Notes under the pieces: model-generated
What the model was told of the DNA's origin: nothing
Seen by the model: the letters and a program-made list of their open reading frames with translations, nothing else
Database searches by the model: none
Program-made: the position numbers and the translations under genes
Origin: Woeseia sp.
GTDB lineage: Bacteria; Pseudomonadota; Gammaproteobacteria; Steroidobacterales; Woeseiaceae
Length of the DNA: 8,915 nt
Assembly (NCBI GenBank): GCA_018701055.1
Contig: JABIUH010000405.1
Coordinates: 1-8,915 of the forward strand
Reading direction: 5' to 3'
In this document: positions 1 to 6,338 of the stretch, piece by piece
Numbering within the stretch: the stretch's first letter is position 1
How the letters are laid out: each line of letters opens with the position of its first letter

Positions 1-79
1 CTACGATGTTTCCGCTGAGCGCATTCGACAAATAGAAGCGAATGCTATCAAGAAGCTTCGAGTCGCGATGGAAGTTTGA
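1..79 (+). CDS. rpoH: RNA polymerase sigma-32 factor, C-terminal end (partial)
   Basis: Only the last 25 codons are present, in the frame beginning at base 2, ending with TGA at 77-79. They read YDVSAERIRQIEANAIKKLR followed by VAMEV, the recognition helix and tail of sigma region 4.2, which contacts the -35 element. The tail matches the RpoH ending (SAERxRQxExNAxKKLRxAxE) better than RpoD, which ends KLRHPSRS-like, or RpoS, which has a longer tail. RpoH directs the heat-shock regulon in gammaproteobacteria. The 5' part lies outside the window, so ftsX or other expected upstream neighbours cannot be checked. A strong terminator follows 25 nt after the stop, so this is the end of its transcription unit. 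Confidence 0.88.
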   Translation, partial: YDVSAERIRQIEANAIKKLRVAMEV

Positions 80-104
80 CAAACTAGCGCCTGGATAGAA
101 AACC

Positions 105-132
105 AAAACCCCGCCATTGGCGGGGTTTTTTT
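105..132 (+). terminator. Rho-independent terminator after rpoH
   Basis: An 11-bp stem (105-115 pairs with 119-129) closes a three-base loop ATT. The G+C-rich core is CCCCGCC/GGCGGGG, followed by a seven-T run at 126-132. A-residues on the 5' side give four Ts on the minus strand, so it could also work in reverse. It ends exactly where the remnant DUF3465 gene's former stop codon begins, so it was probably once shared by two convergent genes. Confidence 0.93.
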
Positions 133-234
133 ATGCCTACGTTCAACGGCCACGAATGATAAATCCACGATCCTATACGGCCTTCGAAATCACGCAGTTC
201 GTACACTTCAGTCAATTTGAGCCGATCCCAACGC
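131..234 (-). pseudogene. Decayed 3' fragment of a DUF3465 gene (partial duplicate of the gene at 366-695)
   Basis: On the minus strand two blocks match the intact neighbour. Block one, 180-227, reads DRLKLTEVYELRDFEG against residues 68-83 of the intact protein (DRLKFRGMYESNDLGG); I count 30 of 48 bases identical. Block two, 131-178, reads V*DRGFIIRGR*T*A against the intact C-terminus VEDGGFIICRRRTYA; I count 39 of 48 bases identical, including the final TAA. Between them about 33 bases encoding the conserved HWTHHDP region are missing, with one base left over, so the frame is also shifted. Three internal stops lie in block two. Similarity fades beyond about 234, and nothing matching the N-terminal half is present. 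The open reading frame still visible here, which has the wrong frame for block two, is fortuitous. The remnant is clearly non-functional. Confidence 0.8.
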
Positions 235-258
235 GATCCAATCGGGCCCCAGCAGAAA

Positions 259-338
259 CTGGATTGCCGCGTCACTACGTTCCTCGCAATGACGGGATTG
301 AGTGGTTGCGCTTCGTCGCATCGTTCCTCGCAATGACG
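259..338. repeat. Two tandem copies of a dispersed intergenic repeat
   Basis: Copy one (259-294) runs from CTGGATTGCC to CGCAATGACG; copy two (303-338) runs from TGGTTGCGC to CGCAATGACG. They share the identical 16-mer GTTCCTCGCAATGACG and start 44 nt apart. Each has short complementary ends (TTGC / GCAA) and can fold into an imperfect hairpin. The same consensus (CGTCATTGCGAG...GCAATCCAG in the other orientation) is a familiar high-copy intergenic repeat in many proteobacterial genomes. Its spurious translation contains HCEERSD. A third copy is at 8240-8269 in the opposite orientation. The pair separates the decayed DUF3465 fragment from the intact gene. Confidence 0.8.
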
Positions 339-365
339 AGGTTCGACGGATACCCAGGGTAATTA

Positions 366-695
366 TTATGCGTACGTTCGACGGCGACAAATTATAAAGC
401 CGCCATCCTCTACCCCCATCGGATCGTGATGAGTCCAATGGACGAGCCCGCCGAGATCATTCGACTCGTACATGCCACGAAACTTAAGCCTATCGCCTAC
501 AGCTAAAGGAATTCGTGGTGCAAGATCAATATTATGCGCAATCAAAAGCGTTTGATCGTTGCGTAAATCAACTATAAATCGTTGGTGCCGCGATCCTTCA
601 TTGTCGTCCTTTAGCAACTTGATGACGATGCCACTTGCTTCGACCCATTCACCTGAATCGATCGCTGCAAACTGACGTTGTCTGGTCTTTCCCAT
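366..695 (-). CDS. DUF3465 domain-containing protein
   Basis: A 109-residue protein spanning essentially the whole DUF3465 domain, a family of unknown function found mostly in gammaproteobacteria. Family hallmarks are visible: HQRFIVDL at 37-44, QTLLIAHNIDLAPRIPL at 48-64, GDRLKFRGMYE at 67-77, and the near-invariant HWTHHDP at 86-92 followed by GGFI. No signal peptide or membrane segment is seen, whereas some relatives carry an N-terminal leader, so this one is predicted to be cytoplasmic. The ATG at 693-695 is supported by an AGAAGG Shine-Dalgarno just upstream and an in-frame TAG upstream that rules out extension. It lies 101 nt downstream of the OmpA lipoprotein gene on the same strand, with a terminator between them, so it probably has its own promoter or depends on readthrough. 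No catalytic role can be assigned. A broken partial duplicate of its 3' end lies downstream at 131-234. Confidence 0.87.
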   Translation of the reverse strand: MGKTRQRQFAAIDSGEWVEASGIVIKLLKDDNEGSRHQRFIVDLRNDQTLLIAHNIDLAPRIPLAVGDRLKFRGMYESNDLGGLVHWTHHDPMGVEDGGFIICRRRTYA

Positions 696-744
696 ACTTG
701 CCTTCTATGGCTTATGAAACCGCCGCACTGGTGTATTCACGCAT

Positions 745-778
745 AAAAAAAGCGCGGCAGACAAATCTGCCGCGCTTT
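745..778 (-). terminator. Rho-independent terminator of the OmpA-family lipoprotein gene
   Basis: Read on the minus strand, a 13-bp perfect stem (778-766 with 761-749, core GCGCGGCAGA) closes a four-base loop and runs into a TTTTTTT tract at 751-745. It lies 18 nt after the lipoprotein stop codon and about 50 nt before the DUF3465 start. Confidence 0.93.
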
Positions 779-796
779 GATTGTTACAAAAGACGA

Positions 797-1471
797 TTAG
801 GAAGTCACAGGTACCATCGTAATTTCTACGCGTCGGTTTACCTGTCGACCCGCATTCGCATTGTTATCTGCAACCGGCATGCTTTCCCCTAGGCCGATCG
901 TGATCAATCGTTGCGAAGGAATACTTTGTGACTGCAGATATTGACCAACGGAACTCGCGCGCCGCACTGATAATGACTGGTTGTAAGTATCCGAGCCGGT
1001 GCTGTCCGTATGCCCAGCGACCTCTACAACAGTTTGGTCATATTCGATCAGGACTTTGGATACCGAATTGAGCACATTAAAAAATGCTGGGCTCAAATCT
1101 GAGCTATCCGTGGCAAAGGTAACGCTTCCTGGCATGTTCAGTGTGATGTTATCGCCGATGCGAGTAACGCTCACCCCGGAGCCCTGCAGCTCCGCTCGGA
1201 GTTTGTCCTCTTGTCGATCCATATATACACCAACTGCGCCACCGGCCAATGCACCAACGCCTGCACCAATCAATGCTCTCTGCCGACGCTCAACTGCATC
1301 ATCACCAGATGCCAAGCCGACAACTGCACCGGCGATTGCGCCAATAACCGCGCCTCGTGTTGCCTTGCTGGTTTCTGATTCCTGCGTGTAAGGATCTAAT
1401 ACCTGACACCCGCCGGCCACGACCGTTAGGCTTGCCGCTAATAAAAAACTTTTCAATACTTTGCTGTTCAT
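797..1471 (-). CDS. OmpA-family outer-membrane lipoprotein with glycine zipper
   Basis: A 224-residue envelope protein. Residues 1-21 form a lipoprotein signal (KxxK then a hydrophobic stretch) ending in VAGGC, with the probable lipidated cysteine at 22; Q23 at +2 favours outer-membrane sorting. The alanine and glycine before the cysteine make a slightly non-standard lipobox. Residues 39-85 hold two glycine-zipper segments (GAVIGAIAGAVVG and GAGVGALAGGAVGV) typical of membrane-inserting Gly-zipper proteins. Residues about 110-222 are an OmpA C-terminal peptidoglycan-binding domain: GHTDSTG at 153-159 with D156, YNQSLSVRRA with R171, and NRRVEI at 212-217. The architecture matches YiaD-like proteins. 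It likely tethers the outer membrane to peptidoglycan. The ATG has a good AGAGGA site about 8 nt upstream. It is monocistronic or nearly so: a strong terminator follows and a divergent gene starts 270 nt upstream. Confidence 0.93.
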   Translation of the reverse strand: MNSKVLKSFLLAASLTVVAGGCQVLDPYTQESETSKATRGAVIGAIAGAVVGLASGDDAVERRQRALIGAGVGALAGGAVGVYMDRQEDKLRAELQGSGVSVTRIGDNITLNMPGSVTFATDSSDLSPAFFNVLNSVSKVLIEYDQTVVEVAGHTDSTGSDTYNQSLSVRRASSVGQYLQSQSIPSQRLITIGLGESMPVADNNANAGRQVNRRVEITMVPVTS

Positions 1472-1544
1472 GGTGAATCCTCTTTACTGCATGCCCTGGT
1501 CTGCACCCAATGGGAAAAATGGCCTTTTCGAAGTATCCGGCGCT

Positions 1545-1550
1545 ATTGTA
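1545..1550 (-). promoter_or_regulatory. Candidate -10 element for the OmpA-family lipoprotein gene
   Basis: Minus-strand TACAAT matches the sigma-70 -10 consensus at five of six positions and lies 74 nt upstream of the start codon. No recognisable -35 box is at 16-18 nt spacing, so this is only a candidate. Confidence 0.25.
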
Positions 1551-1683
1551 TACACCCTGATCCTGAACGAGGCCTGAAAGCACCGCCAATCGTGAGTATC
1601 CATCGCAGTGATACAAGGAAAACGTGCGACAGGTCTCAATTCTTAGCAGATGGGGCATTGCGATTACGATTTTCCGCGCCGTG

Positions 1684-1689
1684 TAGAAT
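1684..1689 (+). promoter_or_regulatory. Candidate -10 element for the Mpo1-like gene
   Basis: TAGAAT, five of six matches to the -10 consensus, lies 51 nt before the ATG at 1741. Possible -35 boxes TTGCGA (1658-1663) and TTACGA (1664-1669) are at 20 and 14 nt spacing, neither ideal, so support is weak. Confidence 0.28.
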
Positions 1690-1740
1690 AGCGGCTATGC
1701 CAACACCGCCCATGGACGTATAGGGATAGAGGGACCCTTA

Positions 1741-2208
1741 ATGCAAGAAGCTGAGAACTGGCTTGAGCGATATGGAAACAGTCATAGCGATCTGCAATTT
1801 GCAGCTATCTATTGGCTCTCAGTGCCACTATTGATCCTAGCAACGGTCGGCATGCTGTGGTCCCTGCCAGTTCCAGATGCATTCCGTCAGATTTCACCCA
1901 TTCTGAATTGGGGCAGTGCTTTTTTAATGGCTGCCGTGGTGTATTACTTCATTATTTCTATCTCGCTCGCAATCGGTATGCTGCCGTTTATCCTTGGCGT
2001 CGCGCTTGCCCAGATTTGGCTGCTCGAGACGACATGGTCACTGGCGAGGGTATCTGCAAGCCTCTTCATCGTGAGCGTGATCGGCCTCTATTTGGGGCAT
2101 ATAAAGGGAGGCGGCATACGCGCGGTTGTTCAGGATATTCAGTTCCTCATGATTGCGCCTGTGTGGATACTGTCAAACCTCTATCGGCGTATCGGAATTC
2201 CCTACTAG
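1741..2208 (+). CDS. Mpo1-like (DUF962) membrane protein, putative 2-hydroxy fatty acid dioxygenase family
   Basis: A 155-residue membrane protein of the Mpo1/YGL010w-like family. Yeast Mpo1 is an Fe(II)-dependent dioxygenase that shortens 2-hydroxy fatty acids in alpha-oxidation, using conserved histidines. Family features: the N-terminal WLERYGNSHSD motif (7-17), SVPLL...LWSLPVP (27-45), and a C-terminal GH...DIQFLMIAPVWILSNLYRRIGIPY block (119-155). About four membrane segments are visible, near 20-42, 57-95 (two), 106-119 and 132-148. Histidines H15 and H120 are kept. The position usually occupied by His in the 'IHW' motif is tyrosine here (I23-Y24-W25), and the usual NPTNK between the two is DLQFA, so activity is uncertain. 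The ATG is preceded by AGAGGG at suitable spacing. It is followed 66 nt later by gcdH on the same strand; co-transcription is possible but unproven. Confidence 0.85.
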   Translation: MQEAENWLERYGNSHSDLQFAAIYWLSVPLLILATVGMLWSLPVPDAFRQISPILNWGSAFLMAAVVYYFIISISLAIGMLPFILGVALAQIWLLETTWSLARVSASLFIVSVIGLYLGHIKGGGIRAVVQDIQFLMIAPVWILSNLYRRIGIPY

Positions 2209-2225
2209 CCGACTACTCATTCCGG

Positions 2226-2231
2226 TAGAAT
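2226..2231 (+). promoter_or_regulatory. Candidate -10 element for gcdH
   Basis: TAGAAT, in the context GGTAGAATC, lies 43 nt before the TTG start of the dehydrogenase gene. No convincing -35 box is found at the right spacing. The same hexamer occurs upstream of the Mpo1-like gene. Confidence 0.22.
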
Positions 2232-2274
2232 CGTCTCCCCGCCCGTACCTGACAACACCCCTTGGGAGATTTCC

Positions 2275-3465
2275 TTGGCAACCGTTACAACGGCCGCAGA
2301 AAAGCGGCAACTTAATCCGCTGGATTTATACGATATTCGCAGCGAACTCTCGGAAGAGGAATGCATGGTTCAGGACTCCGTCGCCAGAATGGTGGACGAC
2401 AAAGTCTTACCGGTCATTCAGGAAGCGTTCGAAAACCATCAGTTTCCCCGTGAGCTCATTGACGAGGTCGCGGCGCTCGGATTACTAGGCAGCTCGATTG
2501 AGGGCTACGACTGCGCTGGCCTGGGTTCAGTTTGCTACGGATTGATCTGCCAGGAACTGGAACGCGGCGACAGCGGTCTCCGCAGTTTTGTTTCTGTGCA
2601 AAGCAGCCTGGTCATGTATCCCATTTATTCCTACGGCTCGGAAGAACAAAAACAGCGTTGGCTTCCCGCGATGGCAAGGGGCGAAGCAATTGGTTGCTTT
2701 GGCTTGACGGAATCGCAAGGCGGCTCTGACCCCAGCAATATGAAAACGCATGCCAAACGGGACGGCGACGATTGGATATTAAATGGTTCGAAGATGTGGA
2801 TCACCAACGGCAATCTCGCCGATGCGGCTGTTGTGTGGGCGACGACGGAAGAAGGTGTACGTGGATTTATCGTCGAAAAAGATATGCCTGGATTTACGAC
2901 ACAGGAGATTGAAAACAAATTCTCACTTCGCGCATCGGTGACTTCGGCCTTATTCTTCGACAACGTTCGCGTACCGAATGCCAGCGTTCTACCTGGGGTT
3001 GTTGGCCTCAAGGGCCCGCTTAGTTGCTTAACACAGGCGCGATACGGCATCACATGGGGTGTCATCGGTGCGGCACAGGCCTGTTTGGATGAAGTGCTCA
3101 ACTACACACGGGACAGGGTTCTGTTTCACAAGCCCTTAGCGCACAACCAGGCAATACAATTACGACTCGCAGACATGGCACGCCGAATCACGACGGCACA
3201 GTTGTTATCACTACATCTTGGACGCATGAAAGATGAAGGTCGCATGACGCCAGCGCAGGTATCGCTTGCCAAGTGGAACAATTGTCGCGCGGCATTGGAT
3301 ATCGCGCGTGATGCGCGGGATATGTTGGGCGGAAGCGGCATTAGTGCGGAATATGTACCGATACGCCATATGTTGAATCTGGAAAGTGTCATCACTTACG
3401 AAGGGACGGAGACCATCCACCAACTCATCATTGGCAAAGAATTAACCGGCATCAACGCCTTCTAA
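2275..3465 (+). CDS. gcdH: Glutaryl-CoA dehydrogenase
   Basis: A 396-residue FAD-dependent acyl-CoA dehydrogenase that oxidatively decarboxylates glutaryl-CoA to crotonyl-CoA and CO2, the late step of lysine, tryptophan and some aromatic catabolism. Subfamily-defining segments: LRSFVSVQSSLVM at 102-114, with R103 matching the substrate-binding Arg of human GCDH; CFGLTESQGGSDPSNM at 141-156; KMWITN at 173-178; FSLRAS at 216-221; ARYGITWGV at 255-263; and ARDMLGGSGIS at 347-357. The catalytic base is E376 in TYEGT. Length is normal for the family. The start is TTG at 2275, with GGGAGA 6 nt upstream. The first in-frame ATG is codon 31, which would cut off the conserved N-terminal NPLDLYD...LSEEE region. 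No glutarate CoA-transferase or LysR-type regulator lies beside it. A perfect hairpin follows its stop codon. Confidence 0.93.
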   Translation: MATVTTAAEKRQLNPLDLYDIRSELSEEECMVQDSVARMVDDKVLPVIQEAFENHQFPRELIDEVAALGLLGSSIEGYDCAGLGSVCYGLICQELERGDSGLRSFVSVQSSLVMYPIYSYGSEEQKQRWLPAMARGEAIGCFGLTESQGGSDPSNMKTHAKRDGDDWILNGSKMWITNGNLADAAVVWATTEEGVRGFIVEKDMPGFTTQEIENKFSLRASVTSALFFDNVRVPNASVLPGVVGLKGPLSCLTQARYGITWGVIGAAQACLDEVLNYTRDRVLFHKPLAHNQAIQLRLADMARRITTAQLLSLHLGRMKDEGRMTPAQVSLAKWNNCRAALDIARDARDMLGGSGISAEYVPIRHMLNLESVITYEGTETIHQLIIGKELTGINAF

Positions 3466-3469
3466 CCGA

Positions 3470-3509
3470 AAACCGGGTCAGAGCCCTTTATTGGGCTCTG
3501 ACCCGGTTT
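3470..3509. repeat. Perfect 17-bp inverted repeat between gcdH and the MATE gene
   Basis: Bases 3470-3486 pair perfectly with 3493-3509 around the six-base loop TTTATT; the core is GGGTCAGAGCCC / GGGCTCTGACCC. It begins 4 nt after the gcdH stop codon and ends 14 nt before the ATG of the downstream gene. T-rich flanks are modest on both strands (TTTCTTT on +, TTTTC on -), so it could act as a weak terminator, an mRNA 3'-end stabiliser or an attenuator. Palindromes with this core also recur as dispersed REP-like elements in gammaproteobacteria; that is from memory and unverified here. Confidence 0.85.
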
Positions 3510-3523
3510 CTTTGGCCAACCAG

Positions 3524-4843
3524 ATGTCTTCCCTACCAAACAACCGTGAAGTCTGGCGCATTGCCGCGCCAATGATGTTATCGAATATTTCGGTGCCGCT
3601 ACTCGGTATGGTCGACACAGGCGTTACCGGTCACCTCGAAGACGCCCGTTACCTCGCAGCGGTGGCAATTGGTTCCGCCATATTCGGGTTCATATTCTTC
3701 GGCTTTAATTTTCTGCGTATGGGCACCACCGGCATCACTGCCCAGCGCTTCGGCGCGGACGATCGCGAAGGTCTGAAAGTCGCCCTTGGGCAGGCGCTCA
3801 TCGTTTCGTTTGCCATTGCGCTGATCATTATTGTATTTCAGATGCCAATAGCGGACCTATCGATGGGTCTACTAGGTGCGGATTCGCTGGTTGTCGGTCA
3901 TGCCTACGAGTATTTCTACATTCGTATCTGGAGCGCACCTGCGACGCTCGCGAATTTCGTCTTGATCGGTTGGTTTCTGGGTCTACAGAACGCACGAGTT
4001 CCTCTATACATAGTGTTGGTCATCAATCTGACCAACATTGTTCTAGACCTATTTTTCGTCTTGGTACTCAACATGGATGTTGACGGCGTTGCAGCAGCCT
4101 CCGTCATTGCAGAAATTGCCGGGCTGGTCGTCGGTCTTTTTTTCGCATTCAAACTCCTCAAAACAGACAGCGGACCTTTTCCAGTTTCAAAGCTAACGTC
4201 CTTAGGAGAATACAAAGCATTTTTTGCCGTTAATGCTCATCTGTTAGTTCGCACGATGGCATTGATTTTCACGTTCTTCTTCGTAACCGCCGCTGGCGCG
4301 AGAATGGGAGCGATGATTCTCGCCGCCAACGCAGTGCTCATGAATCTGATGAGCCTGATGTCATTCGCGTTGGACGGTCTCGCCCATGCTGCAGAGGCTT
4401 TAGTTGGCAAGGCGGTCGGCAGGAAAGATCTTGCCGCGCTCAAGCAATCGGTGACGCTAACACTCCGTTGGTCACTTTATTTTGCTCTCGGTTTCTGTCT
4501 GTTCTTTTTTGTCGCCGGACCTGTACTGATTCGATTGCTGACAGACATCGAAGACGTTGTTGCCGTCACACTAGTCTATCTACCATGGATGACGATCATG
4601 CCGCTTATCGCTTTTTGGTCGTATCTCTACGACGGTGTTTTTGTCGGGGCAACTCGCTCCCGAGAAATGCGCAACATCATGCTGGTCTCCACATTTCTGG
4701 TTTTCATTCCCGCGTGGTTTTTGACGCAATCGCTAGGTAACCACGGATTGTGGCTTGCATTAACGCTCTTTCTTGGCAGCCGCGGCTTGGGCATGCATTA
4801 CTACTACAAAACGCGAGTTGTAAACCTTACGCTGGCACCGTAA
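3524..4843 (+). CDS. MATE family efflux transporter, DinF type
   Basis: A multidrug and toxic compound extrusion antiporter of the inner membrane, about twelve hydrophobic segments in 439 residues, the usual DinF length. DinF-type signatures: LSNISVPLLGMVDTGVTGHL at 19-38, with D31 in TM1 (the acidic residue implicated in cation coupling in MATE structures), FGFNFLRMGTTGITAQ soon after, and ARMGAMILAANAVLMNL in the second half. I chose the ATG at 3524. An in-frame TTG at 3491 would place the start inside the loop of the 3470-3509 hairpin and add 11 non-conserved residues. The ATG lacks a clear Shine-Dalgarno, so initiation may be weak or coupled to the hairpin's folding. It lies 58 nt after gcdH on the same strand. 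Its 3' end overlaps the convergent second MATE gene by 17 nt. The substrate cannot be predicted. Confidence 0.9.
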   Translation: MSSLPNNREVWRIAAPMMLSNISVPLLGMVDTGVTGHLEDARYLAAVAIGSAIFGFIFFGFNFLRMGTTGITAQRFGADDREGLKVALGQALIVSFAIALIIIVFQMPIADLSMGLLGADSLVVGHAYEYFYIRIWSAPATLANFVLIGWFLGLQNARVPLYIVLVINLTNIVLDLFFVLVLNMDVDGVAAASVIAEIAGLVVGLFFAFKLLKTDSGPFPVSKLTSLGEYKAFFAVNAHLLVRTMALIFTFFFVTAAGARMGAMILAANAVLMNLMSLMSFALDGLAHAAEALVGKAVGRKDLAALKQSVTLTLRWSLYFALGFCLFFFVAGPVLIRLLTDIEDVVAVTLVYLPWMTIMPLIAFWSYLYDGVFVGATRSREMRNIMLVSTFLVFIPAWFLTQSLGNHGLWLALTLFLGSRGLGMHYYYKTRVVNLTLAP

Positions 4844-6194
4844 CGGCATGTTTGTCACATTGCTCAGCAACGGATGACCGAGCCCAAAGATAAGAAATAA
4901 CGCCGGTAATCACATTTGCCAACGCATAGGCGGCGAATATTCCTGCGACACCGAAAAACTTTTCTGCCACGAAGGCCAGTGGCAAATAAATTGCGACCAT
5001 TCGAGCAATGCTGATGTGCACAGCCGGCATCGGTTTACCCATACCGTTAAACGATGCGTTCATTACCATGACTATTCCGTACGCGCCGTAGCTAATGGGA
5101 ACGACTAACAAGAACGATGTCGCGACGCTACGAACCTCAGCATTTTCACTAAATAGTCCAGCCACCCATCCCCCGGTAAACGCGAGCATTACCGCAATGA
5201 TCAGGCCGGTACCCAAACAAAATAGCGTACACAACTTGAGGGCACGAAAAATTCGGTCGGGTCGATTTCCGGATATGTTCTGGCCAACGAAAGGTCCAAT
5301 GACCGCAGACAATGCGTAGAACATCACCAGGGTAAGTGACTCCACTCGGCTAGCAACGCCGAAACCGGCCACAGTGTCCGTACCATACTGCGCCAGCATT
5401 GCGGTGATCACACCAATTGCGACCGGAATAATCGCATTCGTGCCAGCCGCCGGGATCCCAACATGCAGTATGTCTCGCCAAGAACTCATGAGCTCTTTTG
5501 TGTCGGGTTTGTTAAACGTAAGCATATCCAATCGCACCCGCATCAAATAAATCGTGCCGACAAAAATTGAACCGCGGGCCAAAAGTCCCGCAAGCGCAAC
5601 ACCCTCTAGCTCCATGCGTGGAATCGGCCCAAGACCGAAAATCAATATTGGATCAAGAATAACGTTAATAATTGATGCAAGAACCATCAACATGCTCGGC
5701 AATCGTGTGTCACCGGTCGCACGCATGCTACTCATGCCAACCATGCCGACCACAACGAACGGAACGCCGACATAAAGAATACGCATGTAGCCCGAAATCA
5801 GAGGAATCATCTCCTCGGGTGCACCCATGAGCCTAAATAGAGGTGCAATCGTCAACAAACCGATAGCGCTGACCATCGCCGTTATACCGAAAGACAATAT
5901 GAGACTGTCAGTCGCAAGTCTGCGTGCACGTCGATGATCGTTTGCACCGATTGCCCTTGCGACAACGGACGATGTGCCGGCGCCCAGCCCGATTGCAACG
6001 CTCGTCACGACCATTAGAACTGGAAAAGCAAAGCTTAACGCCGCCAGCTCGCTATCTCCGACTCTACCGATGAACCACATATCGATGAAGCCCTGCATCA
6101 TCATCATGAAGATGCCAAATAACACAGGGACGCTCATGCCGACGAGCTGGTGCCCGACTGACCCCTGCGTCAGACGTGGTTGTGGTGCTGCCAT
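4827..6194 (-). CDS. MATE family efflux transporter (NorM/MepA-like group)
   Basis: A 455-residue inner-membrane MATE antiporter with about twelve hydrophobic segments and the expected two-fold pseudosymmetry. TM1 contains MQGFIDMWFIGRVGDSELAA (about 33-52) with the conserved acidic D38. Other signatures are GLGAGTSSVVARAIGAND (69-86), RATGDTRLPSML...NVILDPILIFGLG in mid-protein, AGFGVASRVESL, GPFVGQNISG and NASFNGMGKPMPAV. It is not a recent paralogue of the adjacent DinF-type gene; the two differ along their length. The ATG at 6192-6194 has only a weak site (CCGGAAA) upstream. The stop lies inside the 3' end of the convergent MATE gene (17-nt overlap), leaving no room for a conventional terminator between them. 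Upstream is a 144-nt divergent intergenic region shared with the SRPBCC gene. Substrate unknown. Confidence 0.9.
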   Translation of the reverse strand: MAAPQPRLTQGSVGHQLVGMSVPVLFGIFMMMMQGFIDMWFIGRVGDSELAALSFAFPVLMVVTSVAIGLGAGTSSVVARAIGANDHRRARRLATDSLILSFGITAMVSAIGLLTIAPLFRLMGAPEEMIPLISGYMRILYVGVPFVVVGMVGMSSMRATGDTRLPSMLMVLASIINVILDPILIFGLGPIPRMELEGVALAGLLARGSIFVGTIYLMRVRLDMLTFNKPDTKELMSSWRDILHVGIPAAGTNAIIPVAIGVITAMLAQYGTDTVAGFGVASRVESLTLVMFYALSAVIGPFVGQNISGNRPDRIFRALKLCTLFCLGTGLIIAVMLAFTGGWVAGLFSENAEVRSVATSFLLVVPISYGAYGIVMVMNASFNGMGKPMPAVHISIARMVAIYLPLAFVAEKFFGVAGIFAAYALANVITGVISYLWARSSVAEQCDKHAVTVPA

Positions 6195-6304
6195 GAATAT
6201 TTCCGGTAAAAGAATGCGTTGAAGAACGCCTGGTCGGCCATTCTCGATGCCATTGAACTATGACTGGTTCGTAGTAATGGTGCAACGGCTCATGGACGGC
6301 GGGG

Positions 6305-6310
6305 TATTAT
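6305..6310 (+). promoter_or_regulatory. Candidate -10 element for the SRPBCC-Nudix-MBL operon
   Basis: TATTAT lies 28 nt before the ATG at 6339 in the divergent intergenic region. No acceptable -35 box is at 16-18 nt spacing, so this is weak. Confidence 0.2.
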
Positions 6311-6338
6311 CTGGCTTGAAGTAATTGGCGAGTATTAG

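Noticed and set aside
84..275. 63-residue open frame on the minus strand
   Set aside because: It spans the terminator and the decayed DUF3465 remnant. Only its middle (DRLKL...DFEG) is homologous, and the downstream block is in another frame, so it is a relic rather than a gene.
259..338. CRISPR array
   Set aside because: There are only two imperfect copies with a spacer of 8 nt, no cas genes are nearby, and the unit matches a dispersed intergenic repeat.
208..438. 76-residue minus-strand open frame containing RHCEERSDAAIQ
   Set aside because: This peptide is the well-known spurious translation of the dispersed intergenic repeat.
1302..1658. 118-residue minus-strand frame over the OmpA lipoprotein 5' end and its upstream region
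   Set aside because: It is out of frame with the lipoprotein for most of its length, has no recognisable domain, and overlaps a clearly real gene.
3491..3523. TTG start that would lengthen the DinF-type MATE protein by 11 residues
   Set aside because: It lies in the hairpin loop and arm with no ribosome-binding site, and the added residues (GSDPVSLANQ) are encoded by the palindrome, not by conserved protein.
4468..4740. 90-residue plus-strand frame inside the DinF-type MATE gene
   Set aside because: It is an alternate-frame shadow of a strong membrane-protein gene and has no family features.
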